DNA of 64,000 nucleotides from NCBI GenBank assembly GCA_003024785.1, contig PUQB01000156.1, forward strand, positions 424,816 through 488,815. Reading direction: 5' to 3'. Shown one piece after another: positions 13,386-26,055 of the stretch. Every line of letters begins with the position of its first letter. Position 1 is the stretch's first letter. The DNA is from Selaginella tamariscina. Its lineage: Eukaryota > Streptophyta > Lycopodiopsida > Selaginellales > Selaginellaceae. The position numbers were made by a program, and so were the translations under genes. Under the pieces are notes generated by a model that saw only the letters and a list, made by a program, of their open reading frames with translations, made no database searches and was not told the DNA's origin.

Positions 13386-16175
13386 AGAACCCATGGTGCC
13401 GGTAGAATCCGAGCTTCTACCAACGCTAATCTGTCACTGATTTTGATCCCGAACTCCTGGGCATATGGGTCCTGGTGATATGCATTATGGTAAACGGTCT
13501 GCACATGAAGATCTGTTAGTCAATGCAAACACAGATGTACATAATAGTTGTTGCGTTTACACACACACACAAGACGTATATCTTACTTGCAATATGTCCA
13601 TTTCTCTTTCCTTGGGACGTTGGCAAGTAACTTTAAGAAGAGCAGTGACTTGACGCTCATTCAAGCGCTTCGTATATCGCTGCCCTTCAACAATCTTGCA
13701 AACCTGTCAAGAATTAAAACCGTCTAAAATTTTCTAGAGGAGCCGCAGTTTGAGTGCATGGTTGAGAGAGAGAGGCTGAGGGCCGGGAAGTTACCTCCAT
13801 TGGCAAATAGTTCGGACGTTCCTGATTACCAACTTGTAAACAAGGTAAAGACGGGCTACGTATAGTGTAATGGTATGTATCCCGGAAATACTCCATCACG
13901 GACTTCATTGTGCCCCTATCGTCCACAGGAAACCTGCACAAACAAACAGACATGTGATCTCAGTAAACTAGACCCATGAAGTATACTGGATTTTACATTT
14001 GCATGTGTAGACATGGAATGCATACATGTATAAACATTTCACATATATATGCAACATATTATATTAAACAATAAAAACTTACTGTAATTCTTGAGTGGGC
14101 TGAGAAGTCAAGCCAGAAATTCTGTACTTGCGGCGCATTGTTCCTCGGTGGGTAACTTCGACCTTAACTCCTCGTAAAGCCTTCTTAATCTGCACAGTAA
14201 GGATGAATGAGCAAATTAGATTTATCTCCTGTTATTAACGATATGCTTCGAGATAAATAAACTCACCTTAATGCGATCAGCATCTGAGAGTGGTCTGCTT
14301 ATATCTTTATTAAGCAGCTTAGCGACAAAGTCAACAACCGGTAAAGGCTCTATGAAAGCTGTCGAGGACATATCTACATGAACATAAAAAGTAAGAGGGC
14401 CGTGCGTGTGCGTGTGCGTTTGAGAGAGAGAGAGAGATACCAATATTAAGTGAAAGACCCATCTGTGTGGGTCTGATGCTCTGATAAAAGCCCCTCCAGC
14501 TTTCTAAACCGTCACCAAGCGGTTGTCTACGTCCTAAGTCCGGGGAGTAAAACGATCGTCCAACAGGCGAATACCTGTCATTATCAATTGGTTAGCTTTG
14601 GTTTTCAATGCGTGTGTCTGTGTCACATGGATCAATGTACACACGCCTATATGTGACTGATCCAAACATATATGAACTTTACATGTCTGCGTGTGCGTGC
14701 CCGTGTGTGTGTGCGAATGAAATATCACCTATGGGTAGGGAGCTCGCGCAATACAATATCCAACACTTGCAAAGCCTCTTGGGGAGCATCAGCCTGCTTC
14801 CCAGCGAGAAACTGTCCGAGGTGATGGAGGTCGGCGCGAGCAGCGAATTTTATCACCACTTTAAACTGCCTATCCCTTCTGCAGAAAACTCACAATTGTG
14901 TAAAGCTATACAAACGTGCATATGCAGATAGACATACATCTGTATAGCTTACTCCAAAAACATACATACACATGCATTATACTAAGAAAATATTGCCATC
15001 GTGAATAATTAATTTACCTCGGAGTGCCACACCCGTCATCTTCCTCTGGCAGGCTGATCTGAAAGTCTTTATAATGGAAAGGCAAAGGGCCAGCAGTATA
15101 GAGACTCTTCCGGCCATCGTAGACTGGAAGCCGGTGACCCAAAGATGTGTCCCGGTGCAGTTTGACAAGCTGCTCCATTACTGCTCGATTGACACCCCGC
15201 GATGTGACTTCTGGTGTTATTGTCACCTGCAAAGAAACCCGTGTATGTCACGTATACATGCAAGAAACTACGTTTGATATAAACCTCAGACCTGGGGCAA
15301 GCATGAGAAGGACAGTCAAAGCACGGATAATGTATGAATGTAAGCCGGAAGATGTATCTCCTATATCTGCCTATATACATCTGTATGCATGTATATACAT
15401 GCATAAATGTGTCTGTCTACATACATCTGTAAATGTCATTTCAAATATTCATACAGAATACGTACGTGGGTGTATTAAAATGTAAAGAACATCAAAGGCA
15501 TAAGCAACTGTGGAGTGTCCTCATATATCTAGTAGGTATGTATGCGTTTACATGTTGTGTGTAAATGCAAATCTGCATGTACAAACGATGTATACATAAA
15601 ACTGAAGGAACATATAGAACCCGTACATATGCGGGTATGTTTGCATGTGTGTATGCATCTGTATGTGTGTGTGTGTGTGTACTTACATCGTAATGGTGCA
15701 GATCCTTGTCGGGGAGCTCGGCAAAGAAGTGATTAACCTTGACAATGCATCTTGTGCCAGTTTGACCTCGACCAGGCCGGAGAGGAAACCGGAGAGCTTT
15801 ACTAGAAGCCGGAGGAGCGACACTTTGCACAGATGCCGGGGTCTGAGACTGCTCTTCAATACCCAAACCAGCAAATTGCTCGGTTAAGTTAACTGTTGGA
15901 CCCTGTGGCAACCTGCCGGCGGCATACTGCTGCCCATATCCTCCACGAGTCGGACGTGTCGAAGAACCTCTTCCTCCTCGCCTTCCGCTGCTCTCTGCCG
16001 GTTGTTGCTGCTGGATGTCTCCAGGTTGGATGCCACCGGATTGCTGCTGCCGGGCACCGACGTTCAAAGCCCCTTGTGCCGGAGGCGGAGGTGTCGGAGC
16101 AGGAGCGGGACTTGAAGAAGACGCTTCTCCCCGTTGCTGCTCATCTTCCTTAGGCGTCTTCCTTCGCCTTGGCAT
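10336..16175 (-). CDS. AGO1: ARGONAUTE1-type small-RNA effector
   Basis: AGO1-clade Argonautes load miRNAs or siRNAs and slice complementary RNA. I traced 21 minus-strand exons with matching phases: 15687-16175, 15018-15226, 14729-14878, 14441-14574, 14267-14373, 14083-14189, 13795-13933, 13587-13703, 13391-13498, 13248-13319, 13008-13128, 12742-12901, 12502-12623, 12215-12352, 12013-12155, 11840-11902, 11623-11686, 11384-11519, 11036-11109, 10816-10942 and 10336-10517. The product is about 986 residues: a Gln/Gly/Arg-rich N-terminus, N domain, PAZ (about 330-480), MID and PIWI. The slicer triad is present: D708 in GADVTHP, D794 in YRDGVSEGQ and H934 in [11 protein letters not shown]. The end [16 protein letters not shown] is typical of AGO1. 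Exon 11 is 121 nt where 120 is expected: one extra base in GAGAAAGGTG (about 13105-13116) breaks the frame. I saw no miR168-like site in exon 1. Confidence 0.93.
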
Positions 16176-17779
16176 CGCAGATCAAATCTCGCTTAAACCT
16201 TCCACAAAACAGGAATTTTGGGAACACAGATCACTCCGCCTATGACAAAAAAACAACATTGATCATTCCGCGACTCCTCTGGTGCGGAAAAATGAGGGCT
16301 TTCATCACAAAAACTGAATGTGAGTCAAGAAACTCGATCAATCTACAGAAACTAATAAATGAAAGGCAAAAACGGTCAAGCGAATAAGAAATGTAACTCT
16401 TTGATGCAAATCCGTGCAGATACACAAAAAATGCAATCGAAAAATTAATGCAAATCCGTGAAGGAAAACTTAAACTTTGATACGAATCGGTCTAAAAGAC
16501 TCAAGAATTCTTACTGCTGTGCTAGAAATTCATAGAATGATCATGTTTTCAAGGCGCCAGTGAAGATTTCCATACCTGGAGCGTGCGTACTCTCATTGAA
16601 GCCGCAGAAACACTAGCACCGAGGATTGATGAAGAAATCGTTGTAGAGCAAATCTGTGTGTTCTACCTAAGAAAAAAAAACAGAAAAACCCAGACCTTTC
16701 ATAAAAGAAAAAATACAAAGACAAACGAAGACCGTCGGATTTGGCCAAATCTCGCGGTACACCCCTGTCGCAATCGGACGGTCACTGGCTGGTCTGGAAA
16801 ACCACGTGTAACAACTCATCCGCCGTTAATTTCATTAAATCCGACTGATCGTCAGATCGCTACTGGAGATTCGACGGCTGTGATTCGCCGGTCGGCCAGG
16901 TAAGAATGATAGCGCAGAAAAGGGTAAAAAGGCCTCAGCTGGGGAAGGGCATGGTGTCCTTAAAGAGCGCCGGTGTAAATGCGCACGGGTGGTCCTTGCT
17001 GTAAGGACATTGTCCTTAGGTAACGAACGTGGCATGGGTTTTTTTACTGCTGAGCAGTAAATAAAAAGGCAAATGGGCTGGCTTTTCCCTTAATGAGGGC
17101 CACAATAATGGCCCTGCCACATTGACAGAGATGTGGCCAAAAGTACGGACGTCGATGCATGTAGCCCTATTTGATTATTCAGATTAAGATGGTCGATACC
17201 TATGATTGAGATCTCATGATCATGTGCGCAACTGAATATTCAACATATTATACTGTTGATTAATTGAGATTTTCCTTGCTTAGAAAGGGATCCAATGGAG
17301 ATAGAATATGGAAATCACAATGTTTAAACAACTAGCCATGTCAACATTGGAAATCCGCCTGTGTAATCAATTGCACGTAGGAAAGACATTGAAAAGCAGA
17401 CAAGCCTTGTATCCCAGGCTTTATCGTATACAATGATGGCTTATATATAAAGCCCTGATAAATGGGTCGGTTGGCATTCCCATACATTGGATTCTTATAT
17501 TCTTCGCGCCTTCATTACTTTAATCATCCACCTCTTAAACAAGTGATTAAAAAAGATTCCAGCCAAACCAATGAGTCATACTGCACAAAGACTATAATGC
17601 AAATCTAACACAAACTCCAAGGAAATGTTCGTATTTTTATCGTAATTAACATGCAAATCTTATACCAAAGTCTACAGCTAAGGTTGAATACTACTATATG
17701 TACAACTAAAACCATGGAGTCTCATGCCTCAAAAATGACAGCGATGGGATCTGTATTTAAATAAACTGCTTTATGTTGT
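16176..17779. other. AGO1 5' region and PPR 3' spacer
   Basis: This covers the upstream region of AGO1 (minus strand), probably with 5' UTR, and the 3' flank of the PPR gene. The part from 16740 to 17040 is less AT-rich and contains a CACGTG G-box (about 16803). No coding exon is convincing on either strand. Confidence 0.5.
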
Positions 17780-20139
17780 TTAATTCCCATTGTTGACAAA
17801 CTGTACACGGTTGTAAGTATACTCATCACCCAGTATGTTTGAAAGGAGCACGTAATGTGCCGAGTTTACCGGTGTGAGAACTGCTGTACCACTCATCTCC
17901 AATACGTGACCGGCAACGCGTGCGGCCTGGTCCTTATTGCGATGGATACTGCAAGCACTGAGAAAAGATGCGAGCGCCACTTGGTCCGGGAAAAACGGCA
18001 TGTTCTTCACGAGATCCTCCGCGTCCTGCATCTCTCCGGTCCTAGCCAAGAGATCGAGCACGCAGGCGTAGTGGGACCTGTCCGGAAAGAACGAGTGGTC
18101 AGAGACCATCAACCGAAACTGCTGCATGCATTCCTTGAGCAACCCCTTCTGACTGCACGTCGAGAGCACCGTCAGGAACGTAACGGCGTCGAGAGAAATC
18201 CCCTCGAGAGAGATGGAGTGCAGAAGTTCAAAACCAACTTGCCACATTCCGTTGTTCGTGTAAGCAGAGAGCATGGCATTCCAGAGCTGCAGGTCCGGGT
18301 TACCAACCCGGTCGAAGAAGCTCTTCGCGTCCGAGAGCCGTCCGGCTCGAGAGTACGCTGCTATTATGGCAGTGTACGACAGCTTGTCGCACTCTTCATC
18401 CAGCAAGTCGAACAGAGCTCTTGCCTCCGAAATCAAACCCTTCTGTGCGTATCCACTGATCATGGTGTTACAAGAGACCTTGTTCGTCTCGGGCATCTCA
18501 TCGAACAGAGCCTTTGCCATCCCGAGCCTATCATGCTGTACATATCCGCCTATCATTGCGTTCCATGACACCACGTCCCGCCTAGGAACGAGCATGAACG
18601 CCCTCTCGGCCTCCTTCAAGTCGCCGCCTTCTGAACCGTACGCGGCAATCATGGCATTCCATGCCGTGACCTCCCCCTTGATCATGCTATCGAATATCTC
18701 CTTTGATTCGTCGATCCTCCCGACTTGAGCATACGAGGTGATGAGAAACACGTGAGAAAGCGTCGTCCTCTCTGGGATTGTATCAAAGAGATCCTTTACT
18801 TCCTTGACATTTCCAGACTGTGCATATGCTTGGATGATCAAGTTCCAAGACGGCATGTCCCAACTGGGCATACGGTCGAACATCGCCCTTGCCAGTCCGA
18901 CGTCCCCTCTCGATACGTACCCTTGAACCATCGCTGTCCACGAAATGACATTCAGTTCTGGCAGTGCATCAAAGACCAGTTTTGCTTCGTAGGCTTCCCC
19001 TGCAACCGCGTATCCCGTAATCATCGTGTTGGAAACAATCGGGTCCCTCTCAGGCATGAGATCGAAGACTGACCTTGCCAGGTTGAGCTTCTTAACCTGG
19101 ACGTACATACCCACCATAATGTTCCACGAAACAATGTTCTTACCGGACATCCGGTGAAACACAGAGACTGTCTCCGCAACTGTCAAGTTCAACGAGTACA
19201 TCGCAAGCATGGTGTTCCATGAAACGATGTTTCTCTCAGGCATCGCATCGAAGAGCTCCTTGCATGTATAAAAATCGCCACCAAATGCAGATAGGATGGC
19301 CGTCCATGCAACAACGTGTCTCTCGGGCATCCGATCAAAGACTTCTCTAGCTTCACGGATATGCCCGTTCTGTGTGTATGCAACGAGGAGCGTGGTCCAC
19401 ACAAATGCACTCCGATCCAGCGTTGTGTCAAACACATTCTTCGCCTCGTTGATATGCCCGCTCTGGGCATATCCTTGGATCATCACAGTCGATGCAATTG
19501 TGTCCCACTCTGGCATCCTGTCGAACACACCCTTCGTCTCCGTCGTTCCCGACTACTATAAGAAAACAGATAGCACATCAACATTACATGCGTATATATT
19601 AATACCTTAAAGGAAGTGGTGCTCAGCATCGAGTTCCAAGAGATGATGTCTCGAGCAGGCATTACATCGAACGTGGACTTCACCCCATCCAGTTGCCGCT
19701 TCTGGGAATATGCAGATATCATTAAGTTCCACGAGAGAAGATCAGCTGAAGGGGTTTTGTTAAGGATCCATCGTGCTGTATCCACGTCCCCGACTGAGGT
19801 GTACGCACTGAGGATAGCGTGCCACGACACGTGGTTCCTCTGTGGCATTTTCTCGAACGTGGACTTGGCACCTTGGAGATGCCCGTGATGGGCATATGTC
19901 AAAGACATGATGTTCCATGTGTATACATCGGGCTCGGGAATGGATTGGAATACCTTGTGTGCCTCTTCGGGGCTTCCGCATTTGCTGTACATGAGAATGA
20001 GCTGGTGTGCAATGTGTTTGTCCTTGCACAGATTGCTCTCACGAATATGCGCATGGATTCTCCTGCCTTCTAGTAGATCCTTTCTCGCTCCACAGGCACG
20101 TACCAAGTTCAGGACATTGTCCACGCCATTCCTTCGCAT
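17780..20139 (-). CDS. PLS-class PPR protein with E-like end
   Basis: Pentatricopeptide repeat proteins bind organelle RNA in a sequence-specific way; PLS-class members mostly guide C-to-U editing or RNA processing in plastids or mitochondria. Exon 1 is 19606-20139 (178 aa) and exon 2 is 17780-19552, separated by a 53-nt intron, giving 768 residues. After an N-terminal RRIHAHIRES segment come about 20 motifs of about 31 residues, each with a repeat of the type VFDRMPERDVVSWNAMI. The C-terminus reads SFLSACSIHRNKDQAARVAG and AHYVLLSNILGDEYTYNRVQ, like an E1 domain, then stops. No E+ or DYW deaminase domain follows. The acceptor must be the second AG of TATAGTAG: the first would place an in-frame TAG directly after the junction. 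Large antisense open frames over this gene are shadows of its regular codon pattern. Targeting is not evident from the short N-terminus. Confidence 0.9.
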
Positions 20140-20406
20140 TTCATTTGGAAAACTGACACGTGGCGTATTATCAGAAGATATGACGTGTAACGCCCAAGGC
20201 CGAGGACTTAGGGCTTCTGTTTAACCACAGGGTGAGGACTACGGGAGCAGCTATGCGTGTCGATCTAATCCAGCTCAATCTGTGCTATAATGTGTGTAAT
20301 TCTATGTAAAAAATACACTTTTTAAGGTCTGGGAAGAAATCTTTCTAAATCTCTACATTGATTCTATGTGAAAATCCGATCTTCTGTAATCTGCGGAGAA
20401 ATCTAC
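20140..20406. promoter_or_regulatory. Divergent promoter between PPR and RETICULATA-related genes
   Basis: About 270 bases separate the PPR start (minus) from the likely start of the plastid gene (plus). No clear TATA box was assigned. The arrangement implies shared regulatory DNA for two nuclear genes with probable organelle products. Confidence 0.4.
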
Positions 20407-22409
20407 ATGATTCTCTCCTCATCGCATCCATCATTTGTGTCATTCAATGTATTTCTGCCAAGAAATCGAACAAGAACATCTCGGAACAGGCTCTACTCGC
20501 AGATTTTCAACAGGCACGATGAAGAAGAAACGAAAATCTCCACAATGTGGAGTTTTCAACGCCCAGAAGGATTATCTTAGGTGCCGCTTTGGTACTACCA
20601 ATGGTAGTACATATGCGGAGTGTTCATGCAGCAGGTGAGGAGCAGGATCCTACTAAGCCGGTTGTTAATCCCACTCCAGAGCCTGTTAAAGATGTTGCTA
20701 ATCCGGCTCCTAATCCAAGTAATCAACCGCAGTCTCGCGTGTATGATTCTTCTGTTCTTGGTGAGCCTGTTGCTATTGTCAAGGACAGGGGACGTGTTTG
20801 GCAGAAGATTCTGGCGTCTCGTGTTGTGTATCTTGGTGAGGCTGAGCGGGTGCCTGATCCTGATGATAAGGTAAATATTGTATATAATACACACACTGCG
20901 AAAATATGCACGTTTGTGAACGTGTATAAACTAATATGTGTGTTAATAGATTTTATATTCTTGTGGTGATCTTTTAATGAAATTACTTATATATATATGT
21001 AGATAGATAGATAGATAGATATGGATAACACACACGCATAGTATTATATATATGTATATGACACAATCGTGCAGAGCTTATGTGTGCAACTTTTACATTT
21101 GTTATCAAATTGTTATTCACGTGGCATGTTTATATCTACAATGTGTTTGTATGTATATACCCATATGCGAATATTTATATTTACCACTGTGTGTGTGCAT
21201 ATGTGTTTGAGTGGGTGTGGAGAGGGAGATAGTAGATATATAGATGTATAGATATATATTCGTGTGTGTGTATTATTATACTGAGAGAGGACTTTTGTCT
21301 AGTTTGCAGGTGCTTGAGTTGGAAATCATGAAGACATTGCGTGATAAGTGCTTCGAGCAGCACAGGTCCGTTACATTGGCAATGGAATCATTCCCATGCG
21401 CATTGCAGCCTCAACTTAATCAATACATGAACAAAAGGTAAGTAATATATAATATACAACATATCATGGTATATATAATATATAACGAGTGTAAGTAATC
21501 AAATCATATAGAAGTTAATCTGGTTAATGCACAACACAAAAATATCATATGGCATACATGTACACACACAGATACACGTATATGTAAATGTACAAACACA
21601 TGATTCTATTGCAGCATCGACAAAGTGGGCCTGAAAGCATTGGTTACAGAGTGGCCAGAGGGCAGGTTTGAACAATACGAGCCTCTTTTAGAGTACTGTC
21701 GGGAAAACGGTGTACGGCTCATGGCATGTGGAGCGCCGGACGAGGTCTTGCGGACTGTACAATCGAAGGGCATCCAGGGTTTAAGCGTTGGGGACAGGAA
21801 ACGCTTTGCGCCGCCCTTACAGCATGGCTCCGCGCTGTCGTACGAGATATACCGGCAGTCTGCCCTCCCGGAGGTACGGACGGATGCCTCCGTACCGTTT
21901 GGTCCCGGTCCCTACAGGTACGCACAGGCACGTATTGTGCAGGACCACACTATGTCGCGCGTTGTACAACAGGCCTTAACGGACTCCGGTACACTTGGTA
22001 TGGTTGTTGTAATTACGGGAGCTTCTCACGTACTCTATGGTGCAAGAGGGACAGGTGCGTGTCTGTATGTCTGTGTGTGCGTAACTCGTAATCTGCTTAA
22101 TATACATAATTTAAATGTACCATATGTTGAGTATATCTTGGCACTTAGCTAAGCATATATAGTGTTTAGTTCATATATATGTATATTTCAGGTTTGCCAG
22201 CGAGGATATCGAGAATTGTTCCGAAAAAGAGCCAAACAGTAATATTCCTGAATCCCGAGAGGCAGCATATTCGGCAGGAGGGGGCGCTGCCACAGTCTGA
22301 TTTCTTGTGGTATTCTGCTGCAAAGGTCTGTGTTCGAAACTGCTTTGATCGTGCTGAAGTTGCTAGAGTTATGAGTGCTGCTGGCAGAAGACGAGATGCG
22401 TTGCCTCAG

Positions 22410-22440
<31 letters not shown>

Positions 22441-24680
22441 TTCATACCTTCTTATATGCATAATATAAAGTTCTATGTGTATACATTACAAACATTCATG
22501 TCTGCATTATGATGTGCATTCTGTATGTATGCACAGTCATCCTGTTTATATCTGTATGCATATATGTATTATTCACTTATAACAGTGTACATTTAACACA
22601 TATGTATTTCTTCTTTTTTCTTTTTTGGTGAATTTGTATGTCTATTTTGTGCAGGATATACAAGCAGGACTAGACAGAGGAGTCATATCACCTGAACTTC
22701 TTCAAAGCTTCTTTGATCTGGATCGTCATCCTGTACTTGCAAAGCTTACAAAGAGGTTTCAGGTACTAAATCTGTATAATCTTGTGTTTTACTATATATA
22801 TCGGTGGGCACCCATGTACCGATTAATATAATATTTATATATATAGATCTTAAGTTATATGTGCTACTTTTCTCTCGTTATACATGATATTTTCGTAGTA
22901 CGTTCTCATTTTATTACGTTTATGCAGGGACTGAGGGAAAGGTTATTAGCGGATCCTCGTTTCCTTCAGAGGCTGGCAATCGAAGAGGCGATCTCAATGA
23001 CAACCACGCTTATCGCACAATACGAGCGTAGGAAAGACAGATTTTGGAAGGAGCTTGACTACGTTGTCACGGATACAGTAAGGGGATCTGTCGTAAATTT
23101 TTTCACAGTCTGGCTTCCCGCTCCAAGGCTGGCCTTCAGACTTTATGACGAAGGTGTGTGTGTGTTTGTGTTTATGCCTATGTATATTTGATATCTATGT
23201 ATACTCTCTCTCTCTGTCTGTCTCTCTCCCTCTCTCCCTCTCTAGAGAGAGGGAGAAAGGGAGAAAGGGAGAGGGAGATATAGATAAATAGATATATATT
23301 CGTGTGTGTGTGTGTGTGTACATTGGAGAACTCGTATATTGTTGTGTAAAATTAAGCATGACATATGTTTGTGTGAATGCACGCGCACACACACTGTCCT
23401 GACTGGTGGACACTATGCAGATACGAGTAGAGGCGGATTACAGGGACTTCTGGGAAAAATACCCGACAATGCATTCCAGAGGGGACACCCGGGAATGGAA
23501 TGGGACTTCAGTGCTCGAATGTTAGCAGTTATACTCGGTGGTCTGAAGCTGTTTGGTGTAGGATTCGTATCTAGCGTGGGCACTCTCTCACTAACGAATA
23601 TCCTCTTATCCCTTCGACGGAGATTGAACCCGGAACTTGTTCCCAAGATTACTAATAAGCGGTCTCCAGTGTTTAAAACAGCTGCTGTTTATGCTACCTT
23701 CCTTGGGCTGTCTTCAAACTTGCGTTATCAGGTAACTATATATATGTATAATATCTTTATATACACACGTGATGTTACACGAAGGATAGTCACGGTTCGC
23801 TTCATATTCACTGTTTGATATAATATGCAGCAGCTGAAGTATACTTTATACACACACATGTCTGTACAGAAATATCTATCTATCTATCTATATATAGATA
23901 GATAGAGAAAGAGGAGGAGAAGAGAGAGAGTGCAAATCCCTGTTCTTATTAAAATTTGTTATCATATTGATATTTTTGATATTTATATATTATTTTTCTT
24001 TCGGCTTTACAGATTGTTGCAGGAGTTGTGGAGCATTGGATAGCCGATTACTTTCTGGCATCAACCCCATTAGCGGGTAATGTGCTCTCATTTGTAGCGA
24101 GAACTGCCAACTCTTACTGGGGCACTCAGGTACATGATTCTAATATATTATACATGTTTGTATGTGTGTGTGTGTGTGTAGAGAGAGAGAGGACTTGTAA
24201 ATGAGGTAGTATGTAAAGATAGTATATATTCCAACGAGGAAGATCTTCATAAACAATGCGTTTCGTTACGGTTTTTCACTCTAGTATATCTTTATATTGC
24301 TTTCTGTAATGTTTACTCTATTTATTCACGGTGTTATAACGCACACGTACACTTACCCTCACGCACGCATATACACACTTACATGTGATTTTACAGCAAT
24401 GGGTAGATCTTGCAAGAATTGCTGGTTTGCAATCACACAAGGCTGAAGTAGCTGAGACCGAGCCTAAACCATCTGATACTGTTACAGAAAAGCTCCTTAT
24501 GGTGGAAGCTTTAGGTGACAAAGAACCGGAAACTCGGGGTATGTGAATTATCATATACCATCTAAATTTGACATAAATACTTGATACATTTACTTTGAAC
24601 GGTCGTATGAAATCGTACGGGTGTGTGTGTGTGATGTAACATGAGCGTGTGGGTTCTGTACAGAGGTTTCAACAGAATGA
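20407..24680 (+). CDS. RETICULATA-RELATED 5/6-type protein (DUF399 + DUF3411)
   Basis: In Arabidopsis, proteins with this domain pair (RER5/RER6) sit in the plastid envelope or thylakoid fraction and affect leaf development and pigmentation; the biochemical role is open. Exons: about 20407-20870, 21310-21437, 21615-22054, 22192-22409, 22655-22762, 22928-23153, 23421-23731, 24013-24129, 24397-24538 and 24664-24680. All phases agree from 20556 onward. The N-terminus is Ser/Arg-rich and transit-like ([13 protein letters not shown]). A DUF399/ChaN-like haem-binding fold follows: [34 protein letters not shown], then [18 protein letters not shown]3411 comes next, with [18 protein letters not shown] and hydrophobic segments. 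The transit part and body are in different frames, with one base missing around 20550-20570. Otherwise translation would start at the ATG at 20601 without a transit peptide. Confidence 0.85.
23202..23279. repeat. Palindromic CT/GA microsatellite in intron
   Basis: A CT-rich run is followed directly by its near-complement GA-rich run, meeting at CTCTAGAG. It can fold into an imperfect hairpin of about 35 bp per arm. It lies in intron 6 of the RETICULATA-related gene. Confidence 0.8.
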
Positions 24681-25073
24681 AGATGCGTTACTGGCGACGC
24701 TCTCATGCATAAGGTACTAGCAACTTCCTTGCAAAGTTCTCCCTGATTCTCTGAGTGGTAAGCACACCATTCGTATGTATGTGTGTATATACATGCATGT
24801 ACGACTATGACATTGCATGGGATAAGAGGTTGTATATATCAGAAGTCACTTTAGTTACTCCCAAGCATAAGTACGTTCCTTTAGTACCCTGTAACTAAAC
24901 AGTACAGTAAGCCTTTTACGATCAATACTATATACACACATTTGTGTATTGAACAAAGAAACAATGTGAAACACTCCAAAATTTATTTCTTTTAATACAT
25001 GAAAGTGGTATTGTTATGAATACATGTAGTATGACATGAGGAAAATATAATAAGAATAATTACATTAGTAATA

Positions 25074-25232
25074 TTATTAATATGGTTAAGTTTAATATCG
25101 CGAGAATTTTAATTATCAAAACAAAAGAGTTATATACTTTTCTTAATAGAACTAATTATGCCAAATTTACATGTCTTTGTTATTTAAATAAAACCTTGAA
25201 AATACATAAAGGAATGTCTAATGTTATTTTTA
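25074..25232 (+). repeat. Direct repeat copy 1 flanking MITE
   Basis: About 155 bp, starting with ATTATTAATATGGTTAAG and ending in GTTATTTTTA. It recurs at 25605-25757 with small indels, so the MITE at 25233 lies between two direct copies. Confidence 0.7.
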
Positions 25233-25604
25233 GGGAAAATTACATTTATATCCTGAAATTTTAAAAATTTTAAAATTAAAAATTAAAAAATAGTTTTAAA
25301 AAATCAATAAAAATTTATAATTAATTTGTATCTTATTATATTTAGTATCACAATATAATTATTTTTATAAATATTTCATTTTTTACTATGATAATTTTTT
25401 GACATTTAACATTTAATAAACTTAATTATTTCATTTGCAATATATTATGAATTTAAAAATATATTTTTAATTAATATTATTATTTTAAAAGTTAAAATAT
25501 TATGATTGAAATTTTTAAAAGGGTATATATGTAAATTTAGAATTTTTAAAGGGGTATTATATACGTAAATATGATAAATTTAAAGGGTATAAATGTAATT
25601 TTCC
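25233..25604. mobile_element. Tourist-like MITE (PIF/Harbinger-type ends)
   Basis: A 370-bp very AT-rich non-coding element. The left end GGAAAATTACATTTATATCC and the reverse complement of the right end (25585-25604) agree at 19 of 20 positions. TTA precedes (25230-25232) and follows (25605-25607) the element, which fits the 3-bp TTA target-site duplication of Tourist/PIF-Harbinger MITEs. No transposase is present. The class is inferred from the ends and the duplication. Confidence 0.7.
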
Positions 25605-25757
25605 TTATTATTAATATGGTTAAGTTTAATATTGCGAGAATTTTAATTATCAAACAGAAATTAGTAAGAAGAGTTATATACTTTCTTACTAATTATGCCA
25701 AACTTTACATGTTAAATAACCTTGAATACATAAAGGAATGTCTGATGTTATTTTTAT
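25605..25757 (+). repeat. Direct repeat copy 2 flanking MITE
   Basis: Second copy of the segment at 25074-25232, in the same orientation. Both copies contain GCGAGAATTTTAATTATCAA and ACATAAAGGAATGTCT. Confidence 0.7.
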
Positions 25758-26055
25758 TTGCTCATTTAAGGCATTGATGTACTTATATATATACACTAAA
25801 TAAACATTTTATTAATATGACATTTTAAATCACAATAATAATAACCATTCTTGGAGTGCACAGTAATTCTAAAAAAAAAATATTAATTTATATACATTAA
25901 AGCAACAAACACATAATGCTGAATTTAATAGATATAGTATTTTATTTATTATAATAACAAGAGTTAATTTTTTTTAGAAAATAATTGTAATGAATTTATA
26001 TTTTTAATTAAAAAGGCCTGTCCTGTGTGTACATATATAATATTATTGATTCAAA

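Noticed and set aside
14401..14440. Exons of extra genes suggested by GA- or GT-rich open frames inside the AGO1 introns.
   Set aside because: All lie between exons with matching phases and consist of microsatellite sequence.
17855..18568. Long open frame antisense to the PPR gene (237 codons), and several more over 18273-20224.
   Set aside because: They are shadows caused by the repeated codon pattern of the PPR motifs; the products are His/Arg-rich without domain signals, while the minus strand is clearly a PPR protein.
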